Source: Candidatus Omnitrophota bacterium (lineage in GTDB: Bacteria; Omnitrophota; Gorgyraeia; 2-01-FULL-45-10). From it: DNA of 19,316 nucleotides. Numbering within the stretch: position 1 is the stretch's first letter; every line of letters starts with the position of its first letter. Positions 12,004 to 18,837 of the stretch are shown piece after piece. The stretch is from assembly GCA_026387165.1 (NCBI GenBank), contig JAPLMG010000267.1, forward strand, positions 1 to 19,316, read 5' to 3'. The position numbers and the translations under genes are program-made. The notes below the pieces were generated by a model. The model was given only the letters and a program-made list of their open reading frames with translations, was not told where the DNA came from and did no database searches.

Positions 12004-12016
12004 TTGTAGGGTTAAT

Positions 12017-12739
12017 ATGAAGGTAATTCCGGCGATAGATATAAGGGGTAGAAAGGTTGTGCGCCTGGCGCAGGGCAAGGCTGGACGCGAGACCGTCTAT
12101 TTTGATTCACCTCTGGAGGTTGCCAGGATGTGGTCTGCCCAGGGCGCGGACCTTATTCATGTGGTCGATCTCGATGGCGCGGTCTCGGGGAGTCCGAAGA
12201 ACCTAAGGTCAGTCAAGGAGATCATCGATAACGTAAATGTGAAGATAGAGCTTGGCGGCGGCATACGCGATCTGGAGACGGTGCAGGACCTGATAGATGC
12301 CGGCGTAGAGAAGGTGGTCATAGGCACGAGAGCGCTGGAAGAAAATTTTATATCGAAAGCCTCAAAGAGGTTTGGCGGCAGAAAAGTTGTCGGCATAGAT
12401 GCGAAAGACGGGATGGTCCTTACGATGGGATGGCTCTTTAAGACCGGGATGAATGCGATGGATCTTGCCGGAAAGATGGCCAGCCTTGGTATCAAGACGA
12501 TAAACTATACGGATATCTCGAGGGACGGAATGCTCAAAGGGCCGAATGTGGACAGCCTGAAGGAGATGCTGAAAGTTAAGGGCATAGATATCATAGCGTC
12601 CGGCGGTGTTTCTACGATAGATGATGTGAAACGGCTCAAGGGCCTCGAGGCGGACGGCCTCAAAGGGATGATAATAGGTAAGGCGTTGTACGAAAAGACG
12701 ATAGATCTTAAGGAAGCGATAGAAATCTGCGCAAAATAG
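12017..12739 (+). CDS. hisA: HisA: phosphoribosylformimino-5-aminoimidazole carboxamide ribotide (ProFAR) isomerase
   Basis: HisA opens the ribose ring of ProFAR in an Amadori rearrangement, giving the HisF substrate. The 240-aa (beta/alpha)8 barrel starts MKVIPAIDIRGRKVVRLAQGK. The catalytic aspartates are in PAIDIRG and in NYTDISRDGMLKGPN. Phosphate-binding segments LGGGIRDLE and IIASGGVSTIDD are present. The frame is open 30 bp further upstream to an ATG at 11987, but that lies in the arm of the inverted repeat, and 12017 matches the family start. Only a weak tagggt precedes it. Confidence 0.96.
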   Translation: MKVIPAIDIRGRKVVRLAQGKAGRETVYFDSPLEVARMWSAQGADLIHVVDLDGAVSGSPKNLRSVKEIIDNVNVKIELGGGIRDLETVQDLIDAGVEKVVIGTRALEENFISKASKRFGGRKVVGIDAKDGMVLTMGWLFKTGMNAMDLAGKMASLGIKTINYTDISRDGMLKGPNVDSLKEMLKVKGIDIIASGGVSTIDDVKRLKGLEADGLKGMIIGKALYEKTIDLKEAIEICAK

Positions 12740-12750
12740 GAAATTAGTTG

Positions 12751-12797
12751 TAAGCTATAAGCTGTAAAAATACTTAAAGCTTACAGCTTATGGCTTA
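12751..12797. repeat. 7-bp periodic inverted repeat, hisA-hisF spacer (AGCTTAA family)
   Basis: taagctataagctgtaa (12751-12767) pairs with ttacagcttatggctta (12781-12797) with one mismatch, around a 13-base loop. Clearly the same family as the recA-recX spacer 9 kb away. Confidence 0.87.
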
Positions 12798-12811
12798 AAG
12801 CTGAAAAAAGT

Positions 12812-13582
12812 ATGTTAACTAAGCGAATAATCCCTTGCCTCGACGTCAAGGACGGGCGGGTAGTGAAAGGCGTGAACTTCGTAAACCTGCGCGATGCAGG
12901 CGACGCCGTGGAGAACGCTCTCTTTTACGATAAAGAGGGCGCGGATGAGCTTGTATTTCTCGACATCACGGCAAGCCATGAGAAACGCAAAACGACTATA
13001 AGATTGGCGAATAAAGTGGCGGAGTCGATATTCCTCCCGTTTACGGTCGGAGGCGGGATAAGCACAGTCGATGATATCAGGAACCTGCTGAATGCCGGCT
13101 GCGACAAGGTATCTATAAATACGGCGGCGGTAAAAAGGCCGGCCTTTATAAAAGAGTCATCGAAAAGATTCGGAAGCCAGTGTATCGTAGTGGCGATGGA
13201 CGCCAGGTGCAGGGTCAAGACCAAGGATAAAGAGAAATGGGAGATATACATAAACGGAGGACGCACGTCCACGGGCCTTGACGCTATTCAATGGGCCAAA
13301 AAGGCCCAAAGCCTTGGCGCCGGTGAAATACTTCTGACGAGCATGGACTACGACGGCACTAAAGAAGGTTACGATATAGAATTGACTAAGAGGATAAGTG
13401 AATCCGTAAATATCCCGGTTATTGCGTCGGGCGGCGCCGGTAATTTAGAGCATCTTTATGAAGCATTGACGGCTGGGTTGGCCGACGCCGTTCTTGCCGC
13501 TTCAATTTTTCATTTCAGGACTTATTCCGTAGGCGAAGCCAAGGACTATTTGCGAAAGAAAAATGTTGCAGTTAGAGTGTGA
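12812..13582 (+). CDS. hisF: imidazole glycerol phosphate synthase cyclase subunit
   Basis: HisF uses ammonia from HisH to convert PRFAR to imidazole glycerol phosphate and AICAR. The 256-aa barrel begins MLTKRIIPCLDVKDGRVVKGVNF, containing the catalytic Asp (CLDVKDG); the second catalytic Asp is in VVAMDAR. VGGGISTVDDI, SINTAAV and VIASGGAGNLEHL are phosphate-binding segments. It ends with the family-typical DYLRKKNVAVRV. No SD is visible; the spacer is repeat DNA and A-rich just before the ATG. Confidence 0.97.
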   Translation: MLTKRIIPCLDVKDGRVVKGVNFVNLRDAGDAVENALFYDKEGADELVFLDITASHEKRKTTIRLANKVAESIFLPFTVGGGISTVDDIRNLLNAGCDKVSINTAAVKRPAFIKESSKRFGSQCIVVAMDARCRVKTKDKEKWEIYINGGRTSTGLDAIQWAKKAQSLGAGEILLTSMDYDGTKEGYDIELTKRISESVNIPVIASGGAGNLEHLYEALTAGLADAVLAASIFHFRTYSVGEAKDYLRKKNVAVRV

Positions 13583-13583
13583 T

Positions 13584-13611
13584 AGTAGCGCACACTTAAG
13601 TGTGCGCTACT
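13584..13611. repeat. perfect 28-bp palindrome, hisF-hisI spacer
   Basis: The two 14-bp halves, agtagcgcacactt and aagtgtgcgctact, are perfect inverses with no spacer. The element starts two bases after the hisF stop codon and is followed by a strong SD, ggagg, for hisI. As RNA it would form a hairpin with a minimal loop; as DNA it could be a protein site. No T-run. Confidence 0.85.
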
Positions 13612-13628
13612 GACCCGGAGGAAAGACA

Positions 13629-14012
13629 ATGCAAAAGTTATTAGAGAAGATAAAATTCGATGAGAAGGGCTTGATACCTGCGATCATTCAGGATGAGATA
13701 TCCGGAGAAGTTCTGACCCTTTGCTACATGAGCAAGGATGCTTTACAGAAGACCCTCGATGAGGGCAAGGTCTACGTCTTCAGGCGCTCAAAGGGAAAGC
13801 TCATGCTGAAGGGCGAGACGAGCGGATGTATACAGAATGTGAGAAAAGTGAGCATAGATTGCGAAGGAAACTCACTTCTCTTCGAAGTTAAGCAGGTGAA
13901 GGCGGGCTGCCACGAAGGGTACTTCAGCTGCTATTTCCGTCAAATGGATAAGGACGGGAATATGAACATAACGGCCGAACGTATATTCGATCCGAAGAAA
14001 GTTTATAAGTAA
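13629..14012 (+). CDS. hisI: phosphoribosyl-AMP cyclohydrolase
   Basis: HisI opens the adenine ring of PR-AMP. The 127-aa product has only the cyclohydrolase domain, with no HisE part. Family blocks are LIPAIIQDEISGEVLTLCYMS, VYVFRRSKGKLMLKGETSG and the zinc cysteines in SIDCEGN (Cys78) and AGCHEGYFSCYF (Cys94, Cys101). Three positions differ from the usual motif: SGCIQNV for SGHVQ-V, and DCEGN for DCDGD, so two metal-site aspartates are Glu and Asn. A strong ggaggaa SD precedes the ATG. The last his gene in this run. Confidence 0.95.
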   Translation: MQKLLEKIKFDEKGLIPAIIQDEISGEVLTLCYMSKDALQKTLDEGKVYVFRRSKGKLMLKGETSGCIQNVRKVSIDCEGNSLLFEVKQVKAGCHEGYFSCYFRQMDKDGNMNITAERIFDPKKVYK

Positions 14013-14116
14013 GGGTTCATTGTGTTTATAGCGTTTATTGGGTTTGTTGCGTTACGGAGTCGAACGCAACAAACGCTAATAACGCAATAAACGCAAAAAA
14101 CGACGGGGATTAATAC
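14013..14116. repeat. 9-bp periodic inverted repeat, hisI-trpE spacer (GCGTTTATT family)
   Basis: gtttgttgcgtt (14042-14053) pairs perfectly with aacgcaacaaac (14063-14074) around a 9-base loop; outer words gtttatagcgtttattggg and aataacgcaataaacgc extend the pairing. Same family as 4383-4456 and 15690-15770. No trp attenuator (run of Trp codons plus terminator) is seen. Confidence 0.85.
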
Positions 14117-15682
14117 ATGTATTATCCGAATAAAGAAGAGTTTATAGAATTATCCAAGAAGGGTAATCTGATACCCGTATACAGGGACATACTGACCGAT
14201 TTTGAGACGCCTTTATCCGCGTTTGCCAAGATAGATAAGAGCGATTATTCATTTCTGCTCGAATCTGTCGAGGGCGGGGAGAGGCTCGCGCGCTATTCTA
14301 TATTGGGAAGCGACCCTTCGCTAATATTCTCCAGTAAGCTCGGGAATATCACGATTACCGAAGGTAAGATATCTTCGAGTTTTACCTCAAAGAGCGATCC
14401 TATAGATGAGCTCAAGAAGATATTGAACAGGTATAAATTCGTAGACGTAAAAGGGCTGCCCCGGTTTTCGGGAGGATTGGTAGGATTCTTCGGATACGAT
14501 ATGGTCAGATTCATAGAAAATCTTCCGGCCAAGAATCCCGACGATCTGAACCTGCCGGATTGCTTATTCATGCTGACCGATACGCTGCTGATATTTGATC
14601 ATGTGGACCATAAGATAAAGGTCATATCGAATGTGCACGTGGATGGCGACCCCATTTTGGCGTATGACAAGGCCATAAAGAGGATAGAAAGAATAGCCGG
14701 TTATCTTAAGGGGCCTATGCCTCAGAGAGATTACGCCGTTTCATCCAAGAAAAGGCCGCATCCGGATCTGATAAGATCCAATCTTACCAAGGCACAATTT
14801 GAGACGATGGTCAAGAAGGCAAAAAAGCATATCGAGGACGGAGATATAATACAGACCGTGCTTTCACAGCGTTTGAAACTGGCTATAGATTGCCATCCTT
14901 TTCAGGTTTACAGGGCGCTGCGCTCAATAAACCCCTCACCTTATATGTACTATCTTAAATTCAATGACTTCTTCCTCGTCGGCTCATCGCCGGAGATCAT
15001 GGTGCGCTGCGAGAATGGCCTGGTGGAAGTCAGGCCCATAGCCGGGACGCGCCCGCGCGGCGCCTCCGAGAGCGAGGATGAGGCGCTTATAAAAGATCTA
15101 TTAGCGGACCCGAAGGAGATCTCCGAACATATAATGCTCGTAGATCTCGGGCGCAATGACATAGGAAGAGTGTGCGAATTCAAAACGATAAAAGTATCCG
15201 AGCTCATGACTATAATGCTCGTAGATCTCGGGCGCAATGACATAGGAAGAGTGTGCGAATTCAAAACGATAAAAGTATCCGAGCTCATGACGATCGAGAA
15301 GTATTCTCACGTTATGCATATAGTGAGCGATGTTTCGGGGAGGCTAAAAGGAGGCAAGGATTCGTTCGATCTATTCAGGGCGACATTTCCCGCGGGCACC
15401 GTTACGGGCGCGCCGAAAGTCAGGGCCATGGAGATCATAGAGGAACTGGAGAACCTGAAGCGCGGGCCATATGCGGGAAGCATCGGATATTTCAGTTTCT
15501 CAGGCAATCTCGACACATGTATAACCATCCGCACCGTTATCATCAAAGGCAAAACGGCCTATATACAGGCGGGCGCGGGGATAGTGGCGGATTCTATTCC
15601 GGAAAAAGAATTCGAAGAGACCCTGAATAAGGCGAAGGCGCTATTGAAAGCGATAGAGATGGCAGAGCGTGGATTAGAATGA
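14117..15682 (+). CDS. trpE: anthranilate synthase component I with internal tandem duplication
   Basis: TrpE makes anthranilate from chorismate with ammonia from TrpG. The 521-aa product has the N-terminal TrpE domain (SFLLESVEGGERLARYSILGSDP) and the chorismate-binding domain (IEDGDIIQTVLSQRL, YMYYLKFNDFFLVGSSPE, VRPIAGTRPRGAS, FPAGTVTGAPKVRAMEIIEEL, YAGSIGYFSFSGNLDTCITIRT). Residues 340-366 (MLVDLGRNDIG ... SELMTI) are repeated exactly as 367-393, so the conserved DLxRND motif occurs twice in tandem. Without the duplication it would be 494 aa, a normal length. The duplication is in frame but falls inside the catalytic core, so activity is doubtful if the sequence is right. Only a weak gggg precedes the ATG. 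Confidence 0.95.
   Translation: MYYPNKEEFIELSKKGNLIPVYRDILTDFETPLSAFAKIDKSDYSFLLESVEGGERLARYSILGSDPSLIFSSKLGNITITEGKISSSFTSKSDPIDELKKILNRYKFVDVKGLPRFSGGLVGFFGYDMVRFIENLPAKNPDDLNLPDCLFMLTDTLLIFDHVDHKIKVISNVHVDGDPILAYDKAIKRIERIAGYLKGPMPQRDYAVSSKKRPHPDLIRSNLTKAQFETMVKKAKKHIEDGDIIQTVLSQRLKLAIDCHPFQVYRALRSINPSPYMYYLKFNDFFLVGSSPEIMVRCENGLVEVRPIAGTRPRGASESEDEALIKDLLADPKEISEHIMLVDLGRNDIGRVCEFKTIKVSELMTIMLVDLGRNDIGRVCEFKTIKVSELMTIEKYSHVMHIVSDVSGRLKGGKDSFDLFRATFPAGTVTGAPKVRAMEIIEELENLKRGPYAGSIGYFSFSGNLDTCITIRTVIIKGKTAYIQAGAGIVADSIPEKEFEETLNKAKALLKAIEMAERGLE
15130..15291 (+). repeat. perfect 81-bp tandem duplication in trpE
   Basis: 15130-15210 and 15211-15291 are identical over all 81 bases by direct reading. 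Flanking bases differ, so the unit is exactly two copies. 81 is a multiple of three, and the frame continues. Confidence 0.97.
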
Positions 15683-15689
15683 ATAGTTT

Positions 15690-15770
15690 TTTGGGTTTAT
15701 TGCGTTTATTGTGTTTGTAGGGTTAACAAGTCAAACGCAATGAACGCAACAAACACAACAAACAGAATAG
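15690..15770. repeat. 9-bp periodic inverted repeat, trpE-trpG spacer (GCGTTTATT family)
   Basis: gggtttattgcgtttattg and gtgtttg on the left, caaacgcaatgaacgcaac and aaacacaac on the right; attgcgttt (15699-15707) pairs with aaacgcaat (15733-15741). Third copy of this spacer family. Confidence 0.83.
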
Positions 15771-15780
15771 GCTGATAACT

Positions 15781-16350
15781 ATGATTTTGATCATCGATAA
15801 TTACGACTCTTTCACTTATAATCTCGTGCAGTATTTCGGCGAGCTCGGGGCCGAGTTGGAGGTTTACCGCAACGATAAGATCTCGATAGATGAAGTGAAG
15901 AGTAAGAACCCAGAGAAGATAGTTATATCTCCGGGCCCGGGAGAGCCTAAGAATGCCGGGATATCGGAGCCTCTCATAAGGAGTCTGGGCGGCAAGGTGC
16001 CCATATTGGGCGTCTGCCTTGGGCATCAATCCATAGGAGAGGTCTTCGGTGGAAGTATAGTCCGCGCAAAGAGTATAATGCACGGCAAGACCTCGCTTAT
16101 TTACCACAACCAAAAAGAGATATTTGAGGGCGTTAAAAATCCTTTTGAGGCAACGAGATACCATTCGATTGTAGTGGATCGCAAGACCCTCCCCGAAGTT
16201 TTAAGTATTACCGCCCAGACGAAAGATAAGGATGAAGAGATAATGGGCCTTAAACATAGTAAGTATCCGGTATGGGGAGTTCAGTTCCATCCGGAATCGA
16301 TATTGACGGGTGAGGGAATGAGGATATTGAGCAACTTCTTAAAATTATAG
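15781..16350 (+). CDS. trpG: anthranilate synthase component II (glutamine amidotransferase)
   Basis: TrpG supplies ammonia to TrpE. The 189-aa class I amidotransferase has Cys79 (ILGVCLGHQSIGEVFGG), His170 and Glu172 (VQFHPESILT). The N-terminus MILIIDNYDSFTYNLVQYFGELG and KIVISPGPGEPKNAGIS are diagnostic. PabA of folate synthesis is a close alternative; the trp context favours TrpG, although one protein can serve both. No SD precedes the ATG, and the spacer is repeat DNA. Confidence 0.95.
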   Translation: MILIIDNYDSFTYNLVQYFGELGAELEVYRNDKISIDEVKSKNPEKIVISPGPGEPKNAGISEPLIRSLGGKVPILGVCLGHQSIGEVFGGSIVRAKSIMHGKTSLIYHNQKEIFEGVKNPFEATRYHSIVVDRKTLPEVLSITAQTKDKDEEIMGLKHSKYPVWGVQFHPESILTGEGMRILSNFLKL

Positions 16351-16358
16351 AGGCGCAA

Positions 16359-17372
16359 ATGATAAAAGAAGCCATAGAAAAAGTTGTTAGAGAGATAGAT
16401 CTTACGGAGGCCGAGACATGCGGGGTTTTTGAAGAGATAATGTCAGGCAATGCTACGCCCGCTCAGATAGGTTCCTTTTTGACGGCTCTGCGCATGAAGG
16501 GCGAGACTGTGGATGAGATAACCGGCGCGGCAAGGGTCATGCGTGAAAAATCTGTAAAGATAGATGCCGGTGAAGGGGTTGCCGTAGATACATGCGGCAC
16601 CGGGGGAAGCGGCACAAACACATTCAATATATCCACCACTGTAGCATTTGTTGTGGCAGGCTGCGGCCTCAAAGTTGCCAAACATGGCAATCGAAGCGCG
16701 TCCAGCCAATGCGGCAGCGCCGATGTTCTGGAGGCTCTCGGTGTGAATTTAGATATCGGCCCCGACCGGGTAGAGAAGTGCATAAACCGGATCGGTATAG
16801 GCTTTATGTACGCTCCGCTATTTCACGGCGCCATGAAATACGCCGTTACACCGCGCAAAGAGATCGGGATACGGACGATATTCAATCTCCTCGGGCCGCT
16901 CTCTAATCCCGCGAATGCGACGAGCCAGGTGCTCGGCGTATACGACGTGAAGCTTACGGAAGTGATCGCGCGAGTTCTAAAAAATCTCGGATGCCGCCGC
17001 GCGTTGGTAGTATCCGGGATGGATACGCTGGACGAAATTACCATTACCGGAAAGACCAAGATCACCGAATTAAGCAAGGGCAGGCTGAAGACTTATTTCG
17101 TGAGCCCTGAAAAGTTTGGAATGAAGCGTTCGAAGCTTAGGAGTATAAAAGGCGGCAACGCCAAAGAGAATGCCGAGATCCTGCTATCTATTCTGGAAGG
17201 CGAGCGGGGCCCGCGCAGGAACGTAGTGCTTCTTAACGCGGCGGCGGCTCTCGTAGCGGGTTTCAAAGCCGAAAATTTTAAAGAAGGGATAGAATTGGCC
17301 GAGGATTCTATAGACTCAGGCAAGGCGGCAGAGCTGCTCAACCGCCTGATAGTTATGACGGGAAGCAGATGA
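16359..17372 (+). CDS. trpD: anthranilate phosphoribosyltransferase
   Basis: TrpD joins anthranilate to PRPP. The 337-aa product has the PRPP and anthranilate site blocks DTCGTGGSGTNTFNIST, KHGNRSASSQCGSADVLEALGV, FMYAPLFHGAMKYAVTPRKEIGIRTIFNLLGPLSNPA and VVSGMDTLDEI. Length is normal. It starts 8 bp after trpG with gagg upstream and overlaps trpC by 4 bp (ATGA), so coupled translation is likely. Confidence 0.98.
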   Translation: MIKEAIEKVVREIDLTEAETCGVFEEIMSGNATPAQIGSFLTALRMKGETVDEITGAARVMREKSVKIDAGEGVAVDTCGTGGSGTNTFNISTTVAFVVAGCGLKVAKHGNRSASSQCGSADVLEALGVNLDIGPDRVEKCINRIGIGFMYAPLFHGAMKYAVTPRKEIGIRTIFNLLGPLSNPANATSQVLGVYDVKLTEVIARVLKNLGCRRALVVSGMDTLDEITITGKTKITELSKGRLKTYFVSPEKFGMKRSKLRSIKGGNAKENAEILLSILEGERGPRRNVVLLNAAAALVAGFKAENFKEGIELAEDSIDSGKAAELLNRLIVMTGSR

Positions 17373-18145
17373 TACTTTCAAGGATTATCGAAGAGAAGAG
17401 AAAAGTGGTCGACGAGGCTAAGAGGGCTAAGCCCCAGGGGGATCTCATAAAAGAGATAAAGAGCCTGTCGGTCAAGAGCTCTTTCAAGAAGAACATATCG
17501 CGGCCGCACCACATAAATCTTATAGCCGAAATAAAGAAGGCGTCTCCTTCAAAGGGTATCTTGAGAGGCGACTTCAATCCGGTCAAGATAGCCATCACGT
17601 ATCAGGCCGGCGGCGCGAGCGCGATATCCGTGCTCACGGACGAACGGTTCTTCGAAGGCAGATTGGAGTATATACCGAAGATACGGGGGAACGTATCCAT
17701 ACCGATATTGAGAAAAGATTTTTTTATCGATGAGTACCAGATCTATGAAACGGTCGCCTCCGGAGCCGAAGCCATATTGCTCATCCCGGAAATACTTTCT
17801 ATGGCACAGACGTCCAAGTTCTATAACCTTGCGACCGAGCTTGGGCTCGACTGCCTTGTCGAGGTCCATAACGAAGAGGATATCGAGAAAGCGCTTGCCA
17901 TAGGAGCGTCCATAATAGGCATTAATAATAGAGATCTGCATACATTTAAGGTGGATCTGGGAGTTACGCAGCGCCTCATCAGGCTGATCCCGCAGAATAA
18001 AGTGATAGTCTCCGAGAGCGGGATAAAGAGCTATGAGGATATCATGTTCCTGAAGTCGCTCGGCGTGAACGCGGTTTTGATAGGCGAAGTGTTTATGGAG
18101 ACTGATGATATAGGCGCTAAGATGAGAGAGGTGATGCATTATTAG
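17369..18145 (+). CDS. trpC: indole-3-glycerol-phosphate synthase
   Basis: TrpC closes the indole ring from CdRP. The 258-aa (beta/alpha)8 enzyme shows the blocks LIAEIKKASPSKGILRGDFNP, AISVLTDERFFEG, PILRKDFFIDEYQIYE, LVEVHNEEDIEKAL, IGINNRDLHTF, VSESGIKSYEDI and LIGEVFM. It is a single-domain form, not fused to TrpF, which follows as a separate gene. Confidence 0.98.
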   Translation: MILSRIIEEKRKVVDEAKRAKPQGDLIKEIKSLSVKSSFKKNISRPHHINLIAEIKKASPSKGILRGDFNPVKIAITYQAGGASAISVLTDERFFEGRLEYIPKIRGNVSIPILRKDFFIDEYQIYETVASGAEAILLIPEILSMAQTSKFYNLATELGLDCLVEVHNEEDIEKALAIGASIIGINNRDLHTFKVDLGVTQRLIRLIPQNKVIVSESGIKSYEDIMFLKSLGVNAVLIGEVFMETDDIGAKMREVMHY

Positions 18146-18177
18146 CGTATTGGGTATAGCGTATAGAGTATTGGGTT
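18146..18177. repeat. 7-bp periodic repeat, trpC-trpF spacer (GCGTATA / GTATTGG words)
   Basis: gcgtattgggtatagcgtat followed by agagtattggg: near-copies of the 7-bp word that also entered hisH (11698-11731). It fills the spacer, and no SD is seen for trpF. Confidence 0.65.
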
Positions 18178-18183
18178 TTGAAA

Positions 18184-18837
18184 ATGGTTAAAATCAAAAT
18201 TTGCGGGATAACGAATAAAAGAGACGCGATAGCCGCGGCCTCACTCAGGCCTGATATGATGGGGTTCGTATTCTATAATGGATCCAAAAGATATGTTGAG
18301 CCTAGAATAGTGATAGATATCGCGAATGAGTTGCCGGATAATATATTAAAGGTCGGTGTGTTTGTGAATGAGAAGAGAGAAAAAATTTCTGAGATAGCGC
18401 AGGATTGTTCTCTTGATACACTGCAGTTTCACGGGGAAGAAAGCCCTGAGTATTGCGCTGCCTTCTCCGCCACAAAGATTGGCGGATCCGCCTTTGGCGG
18501 AAAGGGCTCTTACAAGACTATCAAAGCTTTTCGTATAAAAGACAAAAATAGCCTTAAAGGTATAAATGATTATGATGTGGATTTTTATATGCTGGACGCA
18601 TATAGCGAGAAATTAAAAGGCGGGACAGGTGAAAGCTTTGACTGGAAGATCATAGAGAGCTTCGAATTTTTAAAACCGGTCATATTATCGGGCGGACTTA
18701 TGCCTGACAATGTGCGTGACGCGATAGAAAAACTTTCACCGTATGGCGTCGACGTTTCAAGCGGAGTAGAGATGTCGCCCGGTAAAAAGGACATAGGTCT
18801 TATGAAGAAGTTTGTGGAAAATGTTAGGAGAGCATAA
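18184..18837 (+). CDS. trpF: phosphoribosylanthranilate isomerase
   Basis: TrpF isomerises PRA to CdRP. Family blocks: MVKIKICGITNKRDAIAAA with the catalytic Cys (KICGIT), MGFVFYNGSKRYVEP, VGVFVNEKREKI, LDTLQFHGEESPEYC, FYMLDAYSEKLKGGTGESFDW with the catalytic Asp, VILSGGLMPDNV and GVDVSSGVEMSPGKKD. About residues 92-107 (SATKIGGSAFGGKG) are encoded by a double palindrome (18466-18501) not expected in the family, before YKTIKAFRIKD resumes. ATG at 18184 matches the usual N-terminus; a TTG two codons upstream is an alternative. Neither has an SD. The stop overlaps the trpB start by one base. Confidence 0.94.
   Translation: MVKIKICGITNKRDAIAAASLRPDMMGFVFYNGSKRYVEPRIVIDIANELPDNILKVGVFVNEKREKISEIAQDCSLDTLQFHGEESPEYCAAFSATKIGGSAFGGKGSYKTIKAFRIKDKNSLKGINDYDVDFYMLDAYSEKLKGGTGESFDWKIIESFEFLKPVILSGGLMPDNVRDAIEKLSPYGVDVSSGVEMSPGKKDIGLMKKFVENVRRA
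18466..18501. repeat. double palindrome inserted in trpF (TCCGCC / GGCGGA)
   Basis: tccgcc (18466-18471), ggcgga (18481-18486), tccgcc (18487-18492) and ggcgga (18496-18501): each inverse pairs with either neighbour. The second half, tccgcctttggcgga, resembles the hairpin core at 544-560. Confidence 0.75.

Noticed and set aside
11987..12016. Upstream ATG at 11987 as the hisA start
   Set aside because: It lies in the arm of an inverted repeat and would add ten residues not found in HisA; ATG 12017 gives the standard MKVIPAID N-terminus.
14013..14116. Trp attenuator or T-box before trpE
   Set aside because: No short frame with tandem Trp codons, no T-box core sequence and no terminator with a T-run; the spacer is a 9-bp periodic repeat that also occurs before alaS and trpG.
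14950..15319. Minus-strand frames opposite trpE with an internal repeat
   Set aside because: The repeat in these frames is just the 81-bp trpE duplication read backwards; no independent gene evidence.
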